Assembly: GCF_003932755.1 (NCBI RefSeq)
Contig: NZ_CP024202.1
Span: forward strand, 1,178,001 to 1,242,000
Origin: Methylomicrobium sp. wino1
Lineage (GTDB): Bacteria > Pseudomonadota > Gammaproteobacteria > Methylococcales > Methylomonadaceae
Direction: 5' to 3'
DNA length: 64,000 nucleotides
Shown here: positions 1-9,680 of the stretch, piece by piece
Numbering within the stretch: position 1 is the stretch's first letter
Layout: each line of letters opens with the position of its first letter
Position numbers and translations under genes: made by a program
Notes under the pieces: model-generated
Databases searched by the model: none
The model's input: only the letters and a program-made list of their open reading frames with translations
Told to the model about the DNA's origin: nothing

Positions 1-52
1 CATAGCCCATTGGTTATGGTTAACTATCTTGGATAATTTAGGTGCTGGGTTC
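1..52. repeat. Right half of a dispersed palindromic repeat
   Basis: The segment ends in AATTTAGGTGCTGGG after a central part reading ATGGTTAACTATCTTGG. The same central part and right arm recur at 19752-19816 and, more diverged, at 10564-10627. The left arm (CCCAGCACCTAAATT) would lie before the window. Confidence 0.75.
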
Positions 53-109
53 ACGGCGTCCTGCCAAGCGAGTGACCGAACCCTCAACAAGGCTCATAGT
101 TCCAGGACG

Positions 110-1222
110 TTATTTATTACGAAATCCTTTTGCCAATAGCATACGGCCCAAACGGCGCAATCCGTCGGACGATATGTCCAAGCCGAGCGGTGAGCCGATG
201 GCTTCAAGCTCGTACAGCAAATCCGTTGCGGTGATAAACGTCAGAAAGCGCAAGCCCTCTGTACCGGGTACGTCTTTGGCTATCGTTCGCAGCTCCGGCG
301 CCACTCTATCCCATGAATCGTTGAAAAACATCCGTACCGGATCGCCGCCGCTCGTGTCGTTGCTCGTCAAACCCTTGTGGAAGGCCGACTTAGCCGTAAG
401 TAAAGTTTCCAAAAGAGTATCACGAACGTCCGAGGAAACCCTATCGTCCGCGGCTCGATCGATCGCTTGAAATAATGAAGCGTTCCAGCGTTGCCAAGCT
501 ACATTCCATTGTTGCATTTCGCTTTCGTTGAATACCGGCGCGGGTTGCTTGCTTGTTCTTGCATTCGCCTGCGGAACCTCAAAAGCGACTTTTACACCCA
601 AACCGGTTTCACCGGCCTTGACTTCGCTGAATCGGAGCGAGTTCAATAAAGCTTGCACCGCCGCTTTATTTTCCGGAGTCGTGACGGGTGCCAGCGTTTT
701 TTCGAGGTCGCCTCGCACTTCTTGCAAGTCGAGTTTAACCGATGCCAATTTCGGTTCGGCAAAACGCTTGAGTAAATCCTGCAACTGATCGATTCTCAAT
801 GCTTGTCCGCCCGGATCGTAAGCAACCGCCTTGTCGATCGGAAAGCGTAAAACAGTACCGCCGTTTTCCAGTACCGTGCGTTGAAAAGTCTCGAGCTTGC
901 CTGTCCAATCCAACACGGTTAAGCACTGGCCGCCCATGGCGGTACCGATGCGCGCATGCACGTCATTGACGATTCGAACGAGGCCTTGTTGTCCGTCGAT
1001 TCTAGGGTTGGTCATATCGAGTAAACTACAGCCGCCTTTATCCTTCCATAAATGGGCCGTCTTATTGGTGCCGGTGTAGAGTTGCTCGACCAGCACATTT
1101 CGAATCAAGCGGTAATCGATCGGAAGTGGAATGGTCTTCTGGCTTGCACTAAGGCTTCCCGAATAGGCGATTAGGATTCCAAGGTAAGTGCTTAGCAAAG
1201 TTTTTTTCATCGTATGACTCAT
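110..1222 (-). CDS. Exported protein of unknown function
   Basis: I do not recognise the family. The 370-residue product starts with a Lys-containing n-region and a hydrophobic stretch ending near SLSASQ, which reads as a Sec signal peptide, so a periplasmic or surface location is likely. The mature part has no obvious membrane segment, contains two Cys residues (in GGCSLL and GGQCLT), and looks helical in its C-terminal half. Two starts are possible: ATG at 1222 or, four codons in, ATG at 1210 (MKKT); the second gives the more typical signal peptide. It stands alone, divergent from the channel gene at 1362. Confidence 0.7.
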   Translation of the reverse strand: MSHTMKKTLLSTYLGILIAYSGSLSASQKTIPLPIDYRLIRNVLVEQLYTGTNKTAHLWKDKGGCSLLDMTNPRIDGQQGLVRIVNDVHARIGTAMGGQCLTVLDWTGKLETFQRTVLENGGTVLRFPIDKAVAYDPGGQALRIDQLQDLLKRFAEPKLASVKLDLQEVRGDLEKTLAPVTTPENKAAVQALLNSLRFSEVKAGETGLGVKVAFEVPQANARTSKQPAPVFNESEMQQWNVAWQRWNASLFQAIDRAADDRVSSDVRDTLLETLLTAKSAFHKGLTSNDTSGGDPVRMFFNDSWDRVAPELRTIAKDVPGTEGLRFLTFITATDLLYELEAIGSPLGLDISSDGLRRLGRMLLAKGFRNK

Positions 1223-1361
1223 ATAATCGGTTATGCCCCATGCGGCTCAATTAGGTTACCATTATTGTCGGTAATATCGTTTTAGTTCAATCATGACTTT
1301 CGACGTATTTGTTCAGTCAAATGCATTTAGCAGTTTAATGAATTTCTTTTAGGAGTGATCA

Positions 1362-2597
1362 GTGTTCGATACGGTTACACAATGGCTGCAAGACTTAAAT
1401 CCGGAGCCTAGCACCAAAGTGGCAATCGCTTTGGCGGCCATTGTCGTCATAGCAATATTAACCCACCTCATTTTGCATTATGTATTTCTGCGTTTGGTCG
1501 AAAAACTGGCCTACCGAAGCAAATGGGTCTGGAAGCGGGCCTTATTCGAGCAAAATTTATTCAATCGCATTGCTTTCGTATTTCAAGCTATGTTAGTCCG
1601 CTGGCAAGCGCAACTATGGCTAGCCCAAGAGTCATTGTTTTTGTCCGGCATCGAATTAGCCGCTAAATTGTGGATATTGTTTTATCTGCTCTTAAGCTTG
1701 TTTTCCTTGCTGGACACCTTGCTGTCCTTGGCGCATCAATACCGCGTCGCAAGACATTGGCCTTTGCGCGGCGTCTTTCAAAGCATCAAGCTGATTGCAT
1801 CCGGTTTTGCCTGCATCTTATTCGTTTCGATCATCACCGACAAATCCCCGGTGATTTTACTCAGCAGCTTGGGTGCGATGACAGCGGTCCTGCTCTTGGT
1901 GTTCAAGGATTCGTTATTGGGCTTGGCTGCCGGCATTCAACTGTCGGCCAACAAAATGTTGAGCGTCGGCGACTGGCTGGAAATGTCCAAATATGGCGCC
2001 GACGGGGATGTAATCGATATCGGCCTAACCACCGTCAAAGTGCAGAATTGGGACCGAACGATTACCACGATTCCGACTTACGCCTTGATATCCGATTCGT
2101 TTAAAAATTGGCGCGGCATGCAAGAATCCGGCGGCAGGCGCATTATGCGCAGTATTCGAATCGATGTCGCTAGCGTTGCGTTTTTATCCGAAGAAGATAT
2201 CGTTCGTTTGCGTAAAACCAAATTGCTGACCGACTATATTGAACGAAAACTAGCCGAAATCGACAAAGCCAATGCCGTTGAGTGCGCCGATTTGTCTTGT
2301 CCTGCGAATGGTCGGCGGCTAACTAATTTGGGCACGTTCCGTGCCTATTTGAATGCGTACATCAAGACGCATTCCGGTATTCATCAAGCGATGATATTGA
2401 TGGTTCGCCAATTGGAACCCGATTCTCATGGACTGCCGATTCAGATCTATGCGTTCAGCAACGATACGCGCTGGGTCAATTACGAAAGTATTCAAGCCGA
2501 TATTTTCGACCATGTGTTAGCTGTCGTGCCGGAATTTGGCCTGCGCGTCCATCAAATGCCGAGTGGGCAGGATTTGCATGCTTTGTTAAGAGGTTGA
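1362..2597 (+). CDS. MscS-family mechanosensitive ion channel, YbdG-like
   Basis: The 411-residue protein has about five hydrophobic segments in the first 190 residues. They are followed by the MscS pore/beta region, with the typical run FKDSLLGLAAGIQLSANKMLSVGDW at about residues 183-207 and then the VIDIGLTTVKVQNWDRTITTIP segment. Length and the C-terminal layout (a GIHQAMILMVRQL strand and IYAFSND) fit YbdG (about 415 aa) better than short MscS (286 aa). The family releases solutes across the inner membrane on hypo-osmotic shock. GTG start at 1362 is supported by AGGAG about seven bases upstream. Monocistronic. Confidence 0.88.
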   Translation: MFDTVTQWLQDLNPEPSTKVAIALAAIVVIAILTHLILHYVFLRLVEKLAYRSKWVWKRALFEQNLFNRIAFVFQAMLVRWQAQLWLAQESLFLSGIELAAKLWILFYLLLSLFSLLDTLLSLAHQYRVARHWPLRGVFQSIKLIASGFACILFVSIITDKSPVILLSSLGAMTAVLLLVFKDSLLGLAAGIQLSANKMLSVGDWLEMSKYGADGDVIDIGLTTVKVQNWDRTITTIPTYALISDSFKNWRGMQESGGRRIMRSIRIDVASVAFLSEEDIVRLRKTKLLTDYIERKLAEIDKANAVECADLSCPANGRRLTNLGTFRAYLNAYIKTHSGIHQAMILMVRQLEPDSHGLPIQIYAFSNDTRWVNYESIQADIFDHVLAVVPEFGLRVHQMPSGQDLHALLRG

Positions 2598-2893
2598 TTG
2601 ACTACGACAGGCTAATGGGCGCCCCCGGTCTTGATTTTTACCTTTTATTGTCTCGGCAAAACTTTACCGGAGGGATTATCATAAATCAATGACCTGGGTA
2701 ACCTGGCAATACTGCCAGCTGTGAGAGAGCCGCGTAAGCGGGAAGCTCTCCCGAGTAAGGCCTAGTCAGCCGCTTGGAGGTGTAATGACTGTAAGGGCGA
2801 AAGCCGAGGCGACAATTATCCTGACACAAGGGGCTTATCCGTTTGCGACTCCGTTCGCTCTTGCCGTTCTGACCCCTACTAACAATTTGAAGC
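2598..2893. other. Intergenic stretch with a structured GC-rich segment
   Basis: About 296 bp between the convergent channel and SdiA-regulated-type genes. Positions 2722-2747 can fold (GAGAGCCGC, loop GTAA, GCGGGAAGCTCTC), followed by further short GC-rich complements to about 2815. Short ORFs crossing it show no family resemblance. I cannot assign it to a known RNA. Confidence 0.35.
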
Positions 2894-3742
2894 CTATCGA
2901 TCTGGACGCCGTTCCAGAACCAGAAATTGATTCGGCTCTCCGACCACATAAATTCGGCCGTCATCATCAACGGTCACACCTTCCGGTTGCCATAGCCAAC
3001 CAATCAACCCCAGTTTTCCTTCGCGCAGACTGAGCCGCGATAATTCCTGACCCTGCATGTCAACGACATGAAGGCTGTCGGAGGATTCACTTAATATCAA
3101 TAATTTATCTTCCTTCCCCCGCAATACACTCAATCCGGCATAATCCCTTACATTCAGCCGCATAGACAATAATCCTGACAAATCTACGCCTATACCCCGT
3201 TCATCAACAGGCTGATGCAAAATGCCAGGAGGCGTTTCTTTCACCGCAAATAAACCAAATTGTTGCGACCACGCTACGCCTTCGATACCGCTATTGTCAT
3301 CATCTTCTGCTGCCAGATTAAACTTTACTGCCTGATCGTGCTTTATCGATTCTGTAGCTTCAGTGATTTCCACCCGCATCAGGTTGTAGCGATTTTCTTC
3401 AGCAATCACAAAAAAATTATCATACAGGTAGGTTATGGACTCGGTATCCTGAAAACCGGATAAATCAATTGTCCGCTGCAACTCTCCATTTTTATTGAGA
3501 ACATGAATCTTACGAGGGGTATTGGTCACGGCATAAAGCAGACCCGATGGCGGATGATAGGTGATTCCCGAAAGATTTTCTTGGATGCCGTCGACACGGC
3601 GAGCAGGTCCAATCGGTTGATAGCGGCTCAGATCCCACTCCGTTTCTATTCCGCTTATTAAAGGCGAGTTATCAGGAAAATGCCATGCAATCCATCCGGA
3701 CAACAGTAACAACGGCAATAACAACCAAAAACGTTTTTTCAT
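2894..3742 (-). CDS. SdiA-regulated domain protein (YjiK-like)
   Basis: The 282-residue protein has one N-terminal hydrophobic segment (residues 3-23), acting as signal anchor or signal peptide, then a beta-propeller-like domain. Recognisable family strings are LSGITYHPPSGLLYAVTN, ESITYLYDNFFVIAEE, IEGVAWS and PEGVTVDDDGRIYVVGEPN, matching the SdiA-regulated/YjiK family (PF06977). The biochemical role of this family is not established. A periplasm-facing location is expected. Start ATG at 3742. Confidence 0.85.
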   Translation of the reverse strand: MKKRFWLLLPLLLLSGWIAWHFPDNSPLISGIETEWDLSRYQPIGPARRVDGIQENLSGITYHPPSGLLYAVTNTPRKIHVLNKNGELQRTIDLSGFQDTESITYLYDNFFVIAEENRYNLMRVEITEATESIKHDQAVKFNLAAEDDDNSGIEGVAWSQQFGLFAVKETPPGILHQPVDERGIGVDLSGLLSMRLNVRDYAGLSVLRGKEDKLLILSESSDSLHVVDMQGQELSRLSLREGKLGLIGWLWQPEGVTVDDDGRIYVVGEPNQFLVLERRPDR

Positions 3743-4458
3743 TACACCTTCGTAAATTTACACAAGTTCGGATTCTCGATTGTTAATATTAACTCGAAGT
3801 TAAATTAAAAATTAATAATATTTACAAATGGCATAAGGAACCGACCATCGTATTTGCAAGACAATATTGATTATGTCTCGATTAGTTTGAATAGAGAGGG
3901 CTCAAACGAAATTGGTGTCAAGCCTTATATTTGATATTTTTTCCTTAAGTTGGCGATTGTCCCTCGCGTATTGATTTTGGTGACTGTTTGGCCACCTCAA
4001 TTCGACACGACTCCCTTTTGATTGAAAAACCGTCTAAGAATAAAAGGTATGGAATGTGTCTATCGAAGACCGCCGTGAATCCATCCATGGGGGGCTTGAC
4101 GGCAGATCGAACGCAAAGGATGGCGTGAATGCAGATTTTGCATGGAGCAAAAATCTGCCCTGCTGGCGACATCCTCGTTAGCCACACCCATGCCTTCATA
4201 AAGTTAGCTAATTTTTGAGTATAAAGGGCGTAAAGCCAGCAATGCCCTAGCAACTGCTTTCGGGCTTTTTTTGTCCATCCTACCCGTAAACTTAGGCTCT
4301 GTATGTGCTGATAGTTGGCGTCGACCCGGCATGGACTGCCTAGCTGACGCTTTCGATGCATTTCAACTGCCAACGCAAACATAGCTTTATTTTACCACCC
4401 AACAAAGAAATCTCTTGGTGGGATTCATATGCTTCATAGTTATATGCCGGATTTAGGA
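3743..4458. other. Intergenic region made of dispersed repeats
   Basis: 716 bp without a convincing gene. The left part is AT-rich. From about 4060 to 4180 the sequence matches the repeat at 41160-41260 (a shared block containing GATGGCGTGAATGCAGATTT-like and GCAAAAATCTGCCCTG-like sequence). Positions 4363-4386 are a reverse-oriented end of the GGCTATG element family. A 145-codon minus-strand frame across it is composed of repeat sequence. Confidence 0.6.
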
Positions 4459-5238
4459 TTAACTGATTTCGCCTTGCCGATGCGCCAAAAGATGAACATA
4501 GCGACCCATGTCTCGGTAGGTCGGCATTCGGCAGTAGCGGTATTCCAATTCGAATAATTCGGCCGGATCGCTGCCGTCTAAAGTATCTTTGGTTACATAA
4601 TCGTGAAACACGCGAATGCCGGTATGCGCCGTAACGCTAAATCCGTGGCTTTGCAATCGCTCGATGATTTCGTGAGGGTATTGAGGATTCGGCGGCGTTA
4701 GTTTTTTGCCTTTGCCGAGATAGGCATCGTCAATCAGGTTTTTCCAGCGCCAATGGCCTTTCAAGGCATTGGTATAAACCATCGCGTTACGGTTATAAAA
4801 CAACAGCGACAAAAAGCCGCCGGGCTTGACCCGCTCCATGACGATTTGCAAGGCCGGCAGCGGGTCGCCGAGCCATTCGATTACCGCATGGAATAAAACC
4901 AAATCGAACTGGGGGAGTTTGGCTGCGAGCGTTTGCGCCGGTTCATGATGAAATTCGGCGATCAGGTCGGTCTCGGAAAAATGCTGCCGTGCCCGCGTCA
5001 ACATCTTTTCCGACACGTCGCATAGAATCAGTCGATGACCTTGCTCAGCCAGCCATTGGCTGATTTGCGCAAAACCGCATCCGGCATCCCATATTAACAG
5101 AGGCTCGGTAGCCCGGTAAAACTCGTCGAGGTCTTCCTTCAACAGCTTGAGCCGCCAATCGCCCTTGGGCGTGGCATAGACTTTTTGTTCGAATTTTTCG
5201 ACAAACGGGTCGAAATTGCGGTCTTTCAGTGGTTTCAT
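4459..5238 (-). CDS. cmoM: tRNA 5-carboxymethoxyuridine methyltransferase CmoM
   Basis: SAM-dependent methyltransferase that methylates 5-carboxymethoxyuridine at the tRNA wobble position to its methyl ester. The 259-residue product aligns along its length with E. coli CmoM (SmtA) from memory: DRNFD near the start, the SAM-binding strand WDAGCGFAQISQWLAEQGH, ILCDVSEKMLTRA, LVLFHAVIEWLGDP, GGFLSLLFYN, and near the end GIRVFHDYV and ELEYRYCRMPTYRDMGRY. I prefer the ATG at 5238 (MKPLKDRNFD). An in-frame TTG at 5259 would add seven residues. No cmoA/cmoB nearby. Confidence 0.92.
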   Translation of the reverse strand: MKPLKDRNFDPFVEKFEQKVYATPKGDWRLKLLKEDLDEFYRATEPLLIWDAGCGFAQISQWLAEQGHRLILCDVSEKMLTRARQHFSETDLIAEFHHEPAQTLAAKLPQFDLVLFHAVIEWLGDPLPALQIVMERVKPGGFLSLLFYNRNAMVYTNALKGHWRWKNLIDDAYLGKGKKLTPPNPQYPHEIIERLQSHGFSVTAHTGIRVFHDYVTKDTLDGSDPAELFELEYRYCRMPTYRDMGRYVHLLAHRQGEIS

Positions 5239-5391
5239 AGGGCAGGGGCTTCGTTCCAAAAACGCTTAATCCTAAATTCGGCACCGGGGACTCGTCAAAG
5301 GTCGCCGTAAATACATCCATGTAGTGCATGGCAAGTTATTGAATTAACTTCTTATTCTTTATGACCTTCATGGTGAAATGCTTTTTTTAGG

Positions 5392-6120
5392 TTAATTCGG
5401 CGCGATCAATCGATAACCGATCCCCGATTGGGTTTCGAGCAAGGGCGCATCGAACGGCTTGTCGATTTTTTTGCGCAGTTTGTATAAATGGCTTCGGAGC
5501 GTGTCGCTATCCGGAATCAGTTCTCCCCAGAGTTCTTGTTCCAATTGTTCTCGGGTAACCAGGTTGGGCGATTCGCGCATCAATATACGCAGTATCCGCA
5601 AACACGTCGGCGACAATTGAATAATCCGGCCCTGGCGCATGACCTGCATCGTGCTGGTGTTGAAGGTTAAGTCGTGAATTTGATAAACGGATTCGTCCAG
5701 TTCGCCTCGTTCGCGGCGAATCAAAGCATTGATGCGGGCTTCGAGCTCCGGCATTTCGAAGGGTTTTACCAAATAATCGTCGGCGCCGCGTTGGAATCCT
5801 TCCAGCTTGTCCTGCAATTGATCGCGGGCGGTCAACATTAATATCGGAGTCGACAAGCGCGCGTCTTTGCGCAGTTTCCGGCATATTTCCAAGCCGTCGA
5901 TGCCGCCTGGCAGCGAGATATCGAGAATGATGGCATCATAGCGTTGCGTTGCGGCAAGATGCAACGCGCATAATCCGTCGTAGGCGTAATCCATCGTGAA
6001 ACCGCTGCTTTCGAGATAGGACCCAACCGCTTGAGCCAGGTTTTTATGATCTTCGACCAACAGCAACGAGGCATTCCGTGGACTCGGTTGGTTTTGAAGA
6101 TTGGCTGTAGAAACGTCCAT
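5392..6120 (-). CDS. OmpR/PhoB-type response regulator, orphan
   Basis: The 242-residue protein has a receiver domain (residues ~17-130: LLLVEDHKNL acidic pocket, phospho-acceptor Asp in IILDISLPGG, LMLTARDQ, DDYLVKPF with the conserved Lys) and a C-terminal winged-helix DNA-binding domain (~140-240: LSPTCLRILRILMR, TREQLEQELWG, LRSHLYKLRKKID, GIGYRL). No histidine kinase gene adjoins it, so the partner is unlinked. The only other two-component gene in the window is the hybrid kinase at 60474. Targets cannot be read from the sequence. Confidence 0.92.
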   Translation of the reverse strand: MDVSTANLQNQPSPRNASLLLVEDHKNLAQAVGSYLESSGFTMDYAYDGLCALHLAATQRYDAIILDISLPGGIDGLEICRKLRKDARLSTPILMLTARDQLQDKLEGFQRGADDYLVKPFEMPELEARINALIRRERGELDESVYQIHDLTFNTSTMQVMRQGRIIQLSPTCLRILRILMRESPNLVTREQLEQELWGELIPDSDTLRSHLYKLRKKIDKPFDAPLLETQSGIGYRLIAPN

Positions 6121-6183
6121 ATTTTAGAAAGTATGAAGGTTCGGCGGAGGCACCGCCGAACCTTGTATTGTTAAAGTAAAGCC

Positions 6184-7170
6184 TTATTCTTCAACTTGTT
6201 GAATGCCGTCCAGGTTCCATTTCGGCTGCAGGCTATTTCTCGGCTTAACGAAATGCCATACTTCGCGAACGGCTTGCTCCGGTCCATAAATGTCTTCGCG
6301 CATTACGGTATCGAACAATACGGTCGCTTCCAATTCGTTGCCGGATTCGCGGACATCGAGCAATTCGGCTTGAACGCTTATGACTTCTGTCCGATTATCA
6401 TCGGTCGAGGCCTTGAGTTGATCCTGTATTTCGGCGAACACGCGATCAGTGGTCAAGCCTCTGATTTCGGCTAGATCGCGATCGTCCCAAGTAGCTTGCA
6501 AGGCTCTAAACGCATTTTTGGCGCCGTTCAAAAAAGCGTGCTCATCGAAACCTTCCGGCAATATAAGGTCGCGATTTTCTATAGCAGGTTCGAATCCGGA
6601 ATCGGTGTTGGCTTGAGATCCTTTCTTAAATAATAGATCGGTGTTAAACCCTGTATTACCGACCGAAGCGCGTGACGGCGCTTGAGTTTGGGGGACTTCA
6701 TATTCGCTATAAGCGGAAGTTGATTGCTGTTGCGGCTCGTAGTTGTTGCGACTATAGGCCGGTACCGGGCGCGCGGCATTTTTGGCGCGGGCGGCAAACA
6801 GTTTATAGAGTAAAAACGCGATGCCGCCGAATACTAAAATATCCATGAAATTGAAGTTCTCGAAGGCACCTCCGAACAACATGGCGCCGAGTAACCCGCC
6901 CAAAGCCAAGCCGCCGAGCATTCCCATTAAGCCGCCGCGATTAGCGAGTTTTTGTTTGGCCGCTTGGTTTTGAGCTTGGGCTTGTTGCTGTTGTCGGGTT
7001 GGTGCGGCTTTTGCCGGTGAGGCAGAACGTTGATAAGGTTTATTGAACGAGGATTTGCCGCCGAAAGAGCCGCCTCCGCCGAACCGCTTGGCTTCAGCAT
7101 CCGAGACGCTGCCCAATCCGAGGGACAGGCCGATGATCAAGGTTGTCACTATACTGGTCAATTTATTCAT
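6184..7170 (-). CDS. Tim44-like domain membrane protein
   Basis: A signal peptide (residues 1-27, ending DAEAK) leads into a Gly/Ser-rich segment (FGGGGSFGGKSSF), a Gln/Ala-rich linker, and two adjacent hydrophobic stretches at about residues 83-125. The C-terminal domain (about residues 205-325: HAFLNGAKNAFRALQATWDDRDL, LRGLTTDRVF-like region, VREVWHFVKP) resembles the Tim44/MBA1 fold (PF04280). This bacterial family is membrane-attached and poorly characterised. Length 328 fits. The gene lies just upstream of the response regulator on the same strand, 64 bp away, so co-transcription is possible. Confidence 0.85.
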   Translation of the reverse strand: MNKLTSIVTTLIIGLSLGLGSVSDAEAKRFGGGGSFGGKSSFNKPYQRSASPAKAAPTRQQQQAQAQNQAAKQKLANRGGLMGMLGGLALGGLLGAMLFGGAFENFNFMDILVFGGIAFLLYKLFAARAKNAARPVPAYSRNNYEPQQQSTSAYSEYEVPQTQAPSRASVGNTGFNTDLLFKKGSQANTDSGFEPAIENRDLILPEGFDEHAFLNGAKNAFRALQATWDDRDLAEIRGLTTDRVFAEIQDQLKASTDDNRTEVISVQAELLDVRESGNELEATVLFDTVMREDIYGPEQAVREVWHFVKPRNSLQPKWNLDGIQQVEE

Positions 7171-7637
7171 GAGTAAGTTTTTGAGTTTTGTTGATTAAGG
7201 CAAGATACATAACTGGGCTGTTCATTATATAACGCAATATAACGCAGTTTTTCGCCCTCTTAACTGCGAATTAACTTAAATTCGGCAATTTAACCATGAA
7301 GCACATGAAGTTTTTGAAGTATTTCAAGGTAATTGTTCAGCCCCCTGCATTTAAAACAAGTTGGAACCTTTCAGGAGAGCAAAACTGTTTTGTAAAAAGC
7401 ATGGCAAGTTATAGAATCAACTTCATGTTCTTCATAGTGTAATACTTTTTCTAGAATTAAAGAGTCTCGTCTACGACACGGCAGGGACTGATTGAGTTCC
7501 ATCGATTAGGTTCCGGGCAAGCAGTCAAAAAACCCATCTTTCTTGGTACGGAGTTAATTCAGCAAGATGGGGATTAAAATCATGAGGGGTGGATTGAGTA
7601 ACCCGCTCAGCGCCTCAACCCTTTTCGGAACGGCGAA
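7171..7637. other. Intergenic region, repeat fragments
   Basis: 467 bp with no gene seen. A block around 7395-7450 (GGCAAGTTA...ATTAACTTC...TTCATAGTG) resembles the sequence at 5330-5375, so it is a dispersed repeat fragment. Nothing else recognisable. Confidence 0.4.
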
Positions 7638-8988
7638 TTAAAATTCCTTCACGACAAAGAAAGTAATGTCGCTTCCGCCTCGTTCGTCATCCCTTAACAC
7701 GTTGAAATTATGGGTAACATCCACAACCAGCATCGATTCACCGAGAAAGCCGGTCGCAAGTCGCCCGCCCACTGCGCTATAAAACGTTTCTTTTCTCTTG
7801 AATTCGCCGCCGATATTGCGTACCGGATTCAACCAGCCTACAGTACTTGTAAACTCAAATAACTGAAAAAAATCGGTTCCCAGCGGTATTGGGCATTACC
7901 GATCAAATAGTGTTCGGGATAATATTCCCAAACCGAAGCGCCGGGGAGCACGGGCATGGCAGTCGAGGCAAAATCCCAACCCATAGGATTGACACCGCCA
8001 CCGATGCGTTGCGCCGAAAATCGGTCCAGATTGGCGCCCGTACCGCCATGGACGGAGCCTAATAGCCGGTGTCTATCGCTATCGATGAACGGAACGCCGG
8101 TGGCGCCTAAAGTATAGGCATCGAATCTCAAATGATCCCGAGAATCGCTAGCGCGGTATTGATTGCCATCGAGCCCCCAATCGCGCCAATTCACGCGGTG
8201 GCCGTAGACCAGATTCCCGCCGAAGGCAAACCTTCATGAGCCAGCCACAATATATTCCGTTTTAGCCCATCGTATTTCACTTCCAGGCGTGAGCCGAGCT
8301 CAACGGTATCGCGGGGCGCGAGTAGATTATCGGCGGCTTCGCTGCCTTTGCTGAAATATAAAAAACCCGGCTCGAATACAGATTGGCCATGAAGATATTG
8401 TCGTTATAACCGGGATCGACTTGAGTTCGATAGCCAAGACCGATATCCCATTGTAAAAGCCCCCCAATACATTTCTTCATCGATCACTCTTCGTCCGTCG
8501 ACGGCCTCGCTCATCGCGGTCGGGGGGATAAAATTCCTAAATGCTAATGCATATTGAAAATCGCCCCAATCAGGCAACTGTTCACCGTAGAACAAATCGT
8601 TATATGCCCCGGCAATATTCGCATAAAACAATTTACTTTGTTCGGGTTGCCGCCAAAAATACAGACTGCCTATTGGAAAGATGTCTCGATCGTCGGGCCC
8701 CGGCGTGTTGTACTGAAGGCCAAGCATCCAGGCATTGACCGATGTTCTATCACGAGGATCGACAATAATTTCTTCGCCCAGAAACTCAGTTCTGAAACCT
8801 TTCCCGGCCAATGGGGTTTTATAATTTTTCGAATCCCGGTTCAGGTAGGGAAGTTTCTGTTCAATAGCGGTATTTGACGTTAATGCTTCATTTTACTTCG
8901 CCATGATCGATTGATTAAAAAATAGAAAACCAAACAAACCGATGGATAGCGGCTGATGTTTTAGAGCCCTTGAACCAAGATTAGCCAT
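7638..8988 (-). pseudogene. Decayed outer-membrane beta-barrel protein
   Basis: A reading frame opens with ATG at 8988 (GGAG upstream), encodes a signal-peptide-like start (MANLGSRALKHQPLSIGLFG...) and stops at a TAA after about 31 codons. The same frame continues without further stops to 8404 with sequence typical of alternating barrel strands. A shift at a six-base C run (about 8457-8466) moves coding to the next frame, and at least three further shifts follow (about 8390, 8225 and 7860). The C-terminus (SDITFFVVKEF, ending in Phe) is at 7638. Joined, the pieces make a barrel protein of roughly 440 residues. I cannot name the family. With one stop and several frameshifts it is not expected to be functional. 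Confidence 0.75.
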
Positions 8989-9680
8989 GTTATCTACTCC
9001 AAGTTTTATTTAATCGTTCAATACTTAGACCGGCTTCAATATTTTTCTGTCATAAGTTTTAGATAAATAAAAACAAACGTTATACCACTACAATATAGCC
9101 CCAAACTAATATTATAAAAGTTGGGGCATGCGGTTTCTTGCTTGAGCTTTTACACCGCTTTTAAGCGGACGGTACCGGAAAAAGTAATAATTCACACCCC
9201 TCTATCGTTACTACGCTCCAGCGCTTGTCGTTATACACATCTCTTTGAGATAGGCTGTTGTCCATCCTGCGCGATAGTCAAATCACGCAATAGCCGAAAC
9301 TCTGTAGGGTACGCTGTGCGTACCATGGCGACCCCGCCAATATTAACCCAAGCTCTTATGGTTTGACTTGGGTAGGGTTTCGGGCCTTAGGGACGCGTAG
9401 CGTACCCTACAATTTATGCATAACGATGAGCGTAGAGCGTGAAAACCAGAATTGCCGGTGACTGAATAGTTAAGAAAAAAACCGGCACCGCTTCGAATAC
9501 GATGAATCAATATTTTTCGGATAAAGTTATCACTACGAATCACTGCCATTAAGTAAAGGAAACCCGTCATACCGCCATGGATGGCAAGCTTTTGAAGCAC
9601 ATTCGTCCTTGAATGCCGGCTTAATTTAATGGTAATGACCACTAGAAATGGGAATTGCCGAAAAAAATCCCTAGTTTATG
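8989..9680. repeat. Intergenic region with paired GTAGGGTACGC repeats
   Basis: About 690 bp without a gene. GTAGGGTACGCTGTGCG at 9306-9322 faces the inverted copy GCGTAGCGTACCCTAC at about 9395-9410, a family found again near 42300, 48425 and 60305. Positions 9215-9240 match the GCTCCAGCGCTTGTCGTTATACAC-type unit found near 18245 and 57375. Confidence 0.55.

Noticed and set aside
42-470. 142-codon plus-strand frame over the first gene
   Set aside because: It is antisense to the better supported exported protein at 110-1222, has no RBS and no family resemblance.
3945-4382. 145-codon minus-strand frame
   Set aside because: Built largely of sequence that recurs at 41160-41260 and of an end of the GGCTATG repeat family; no domain or RBS.
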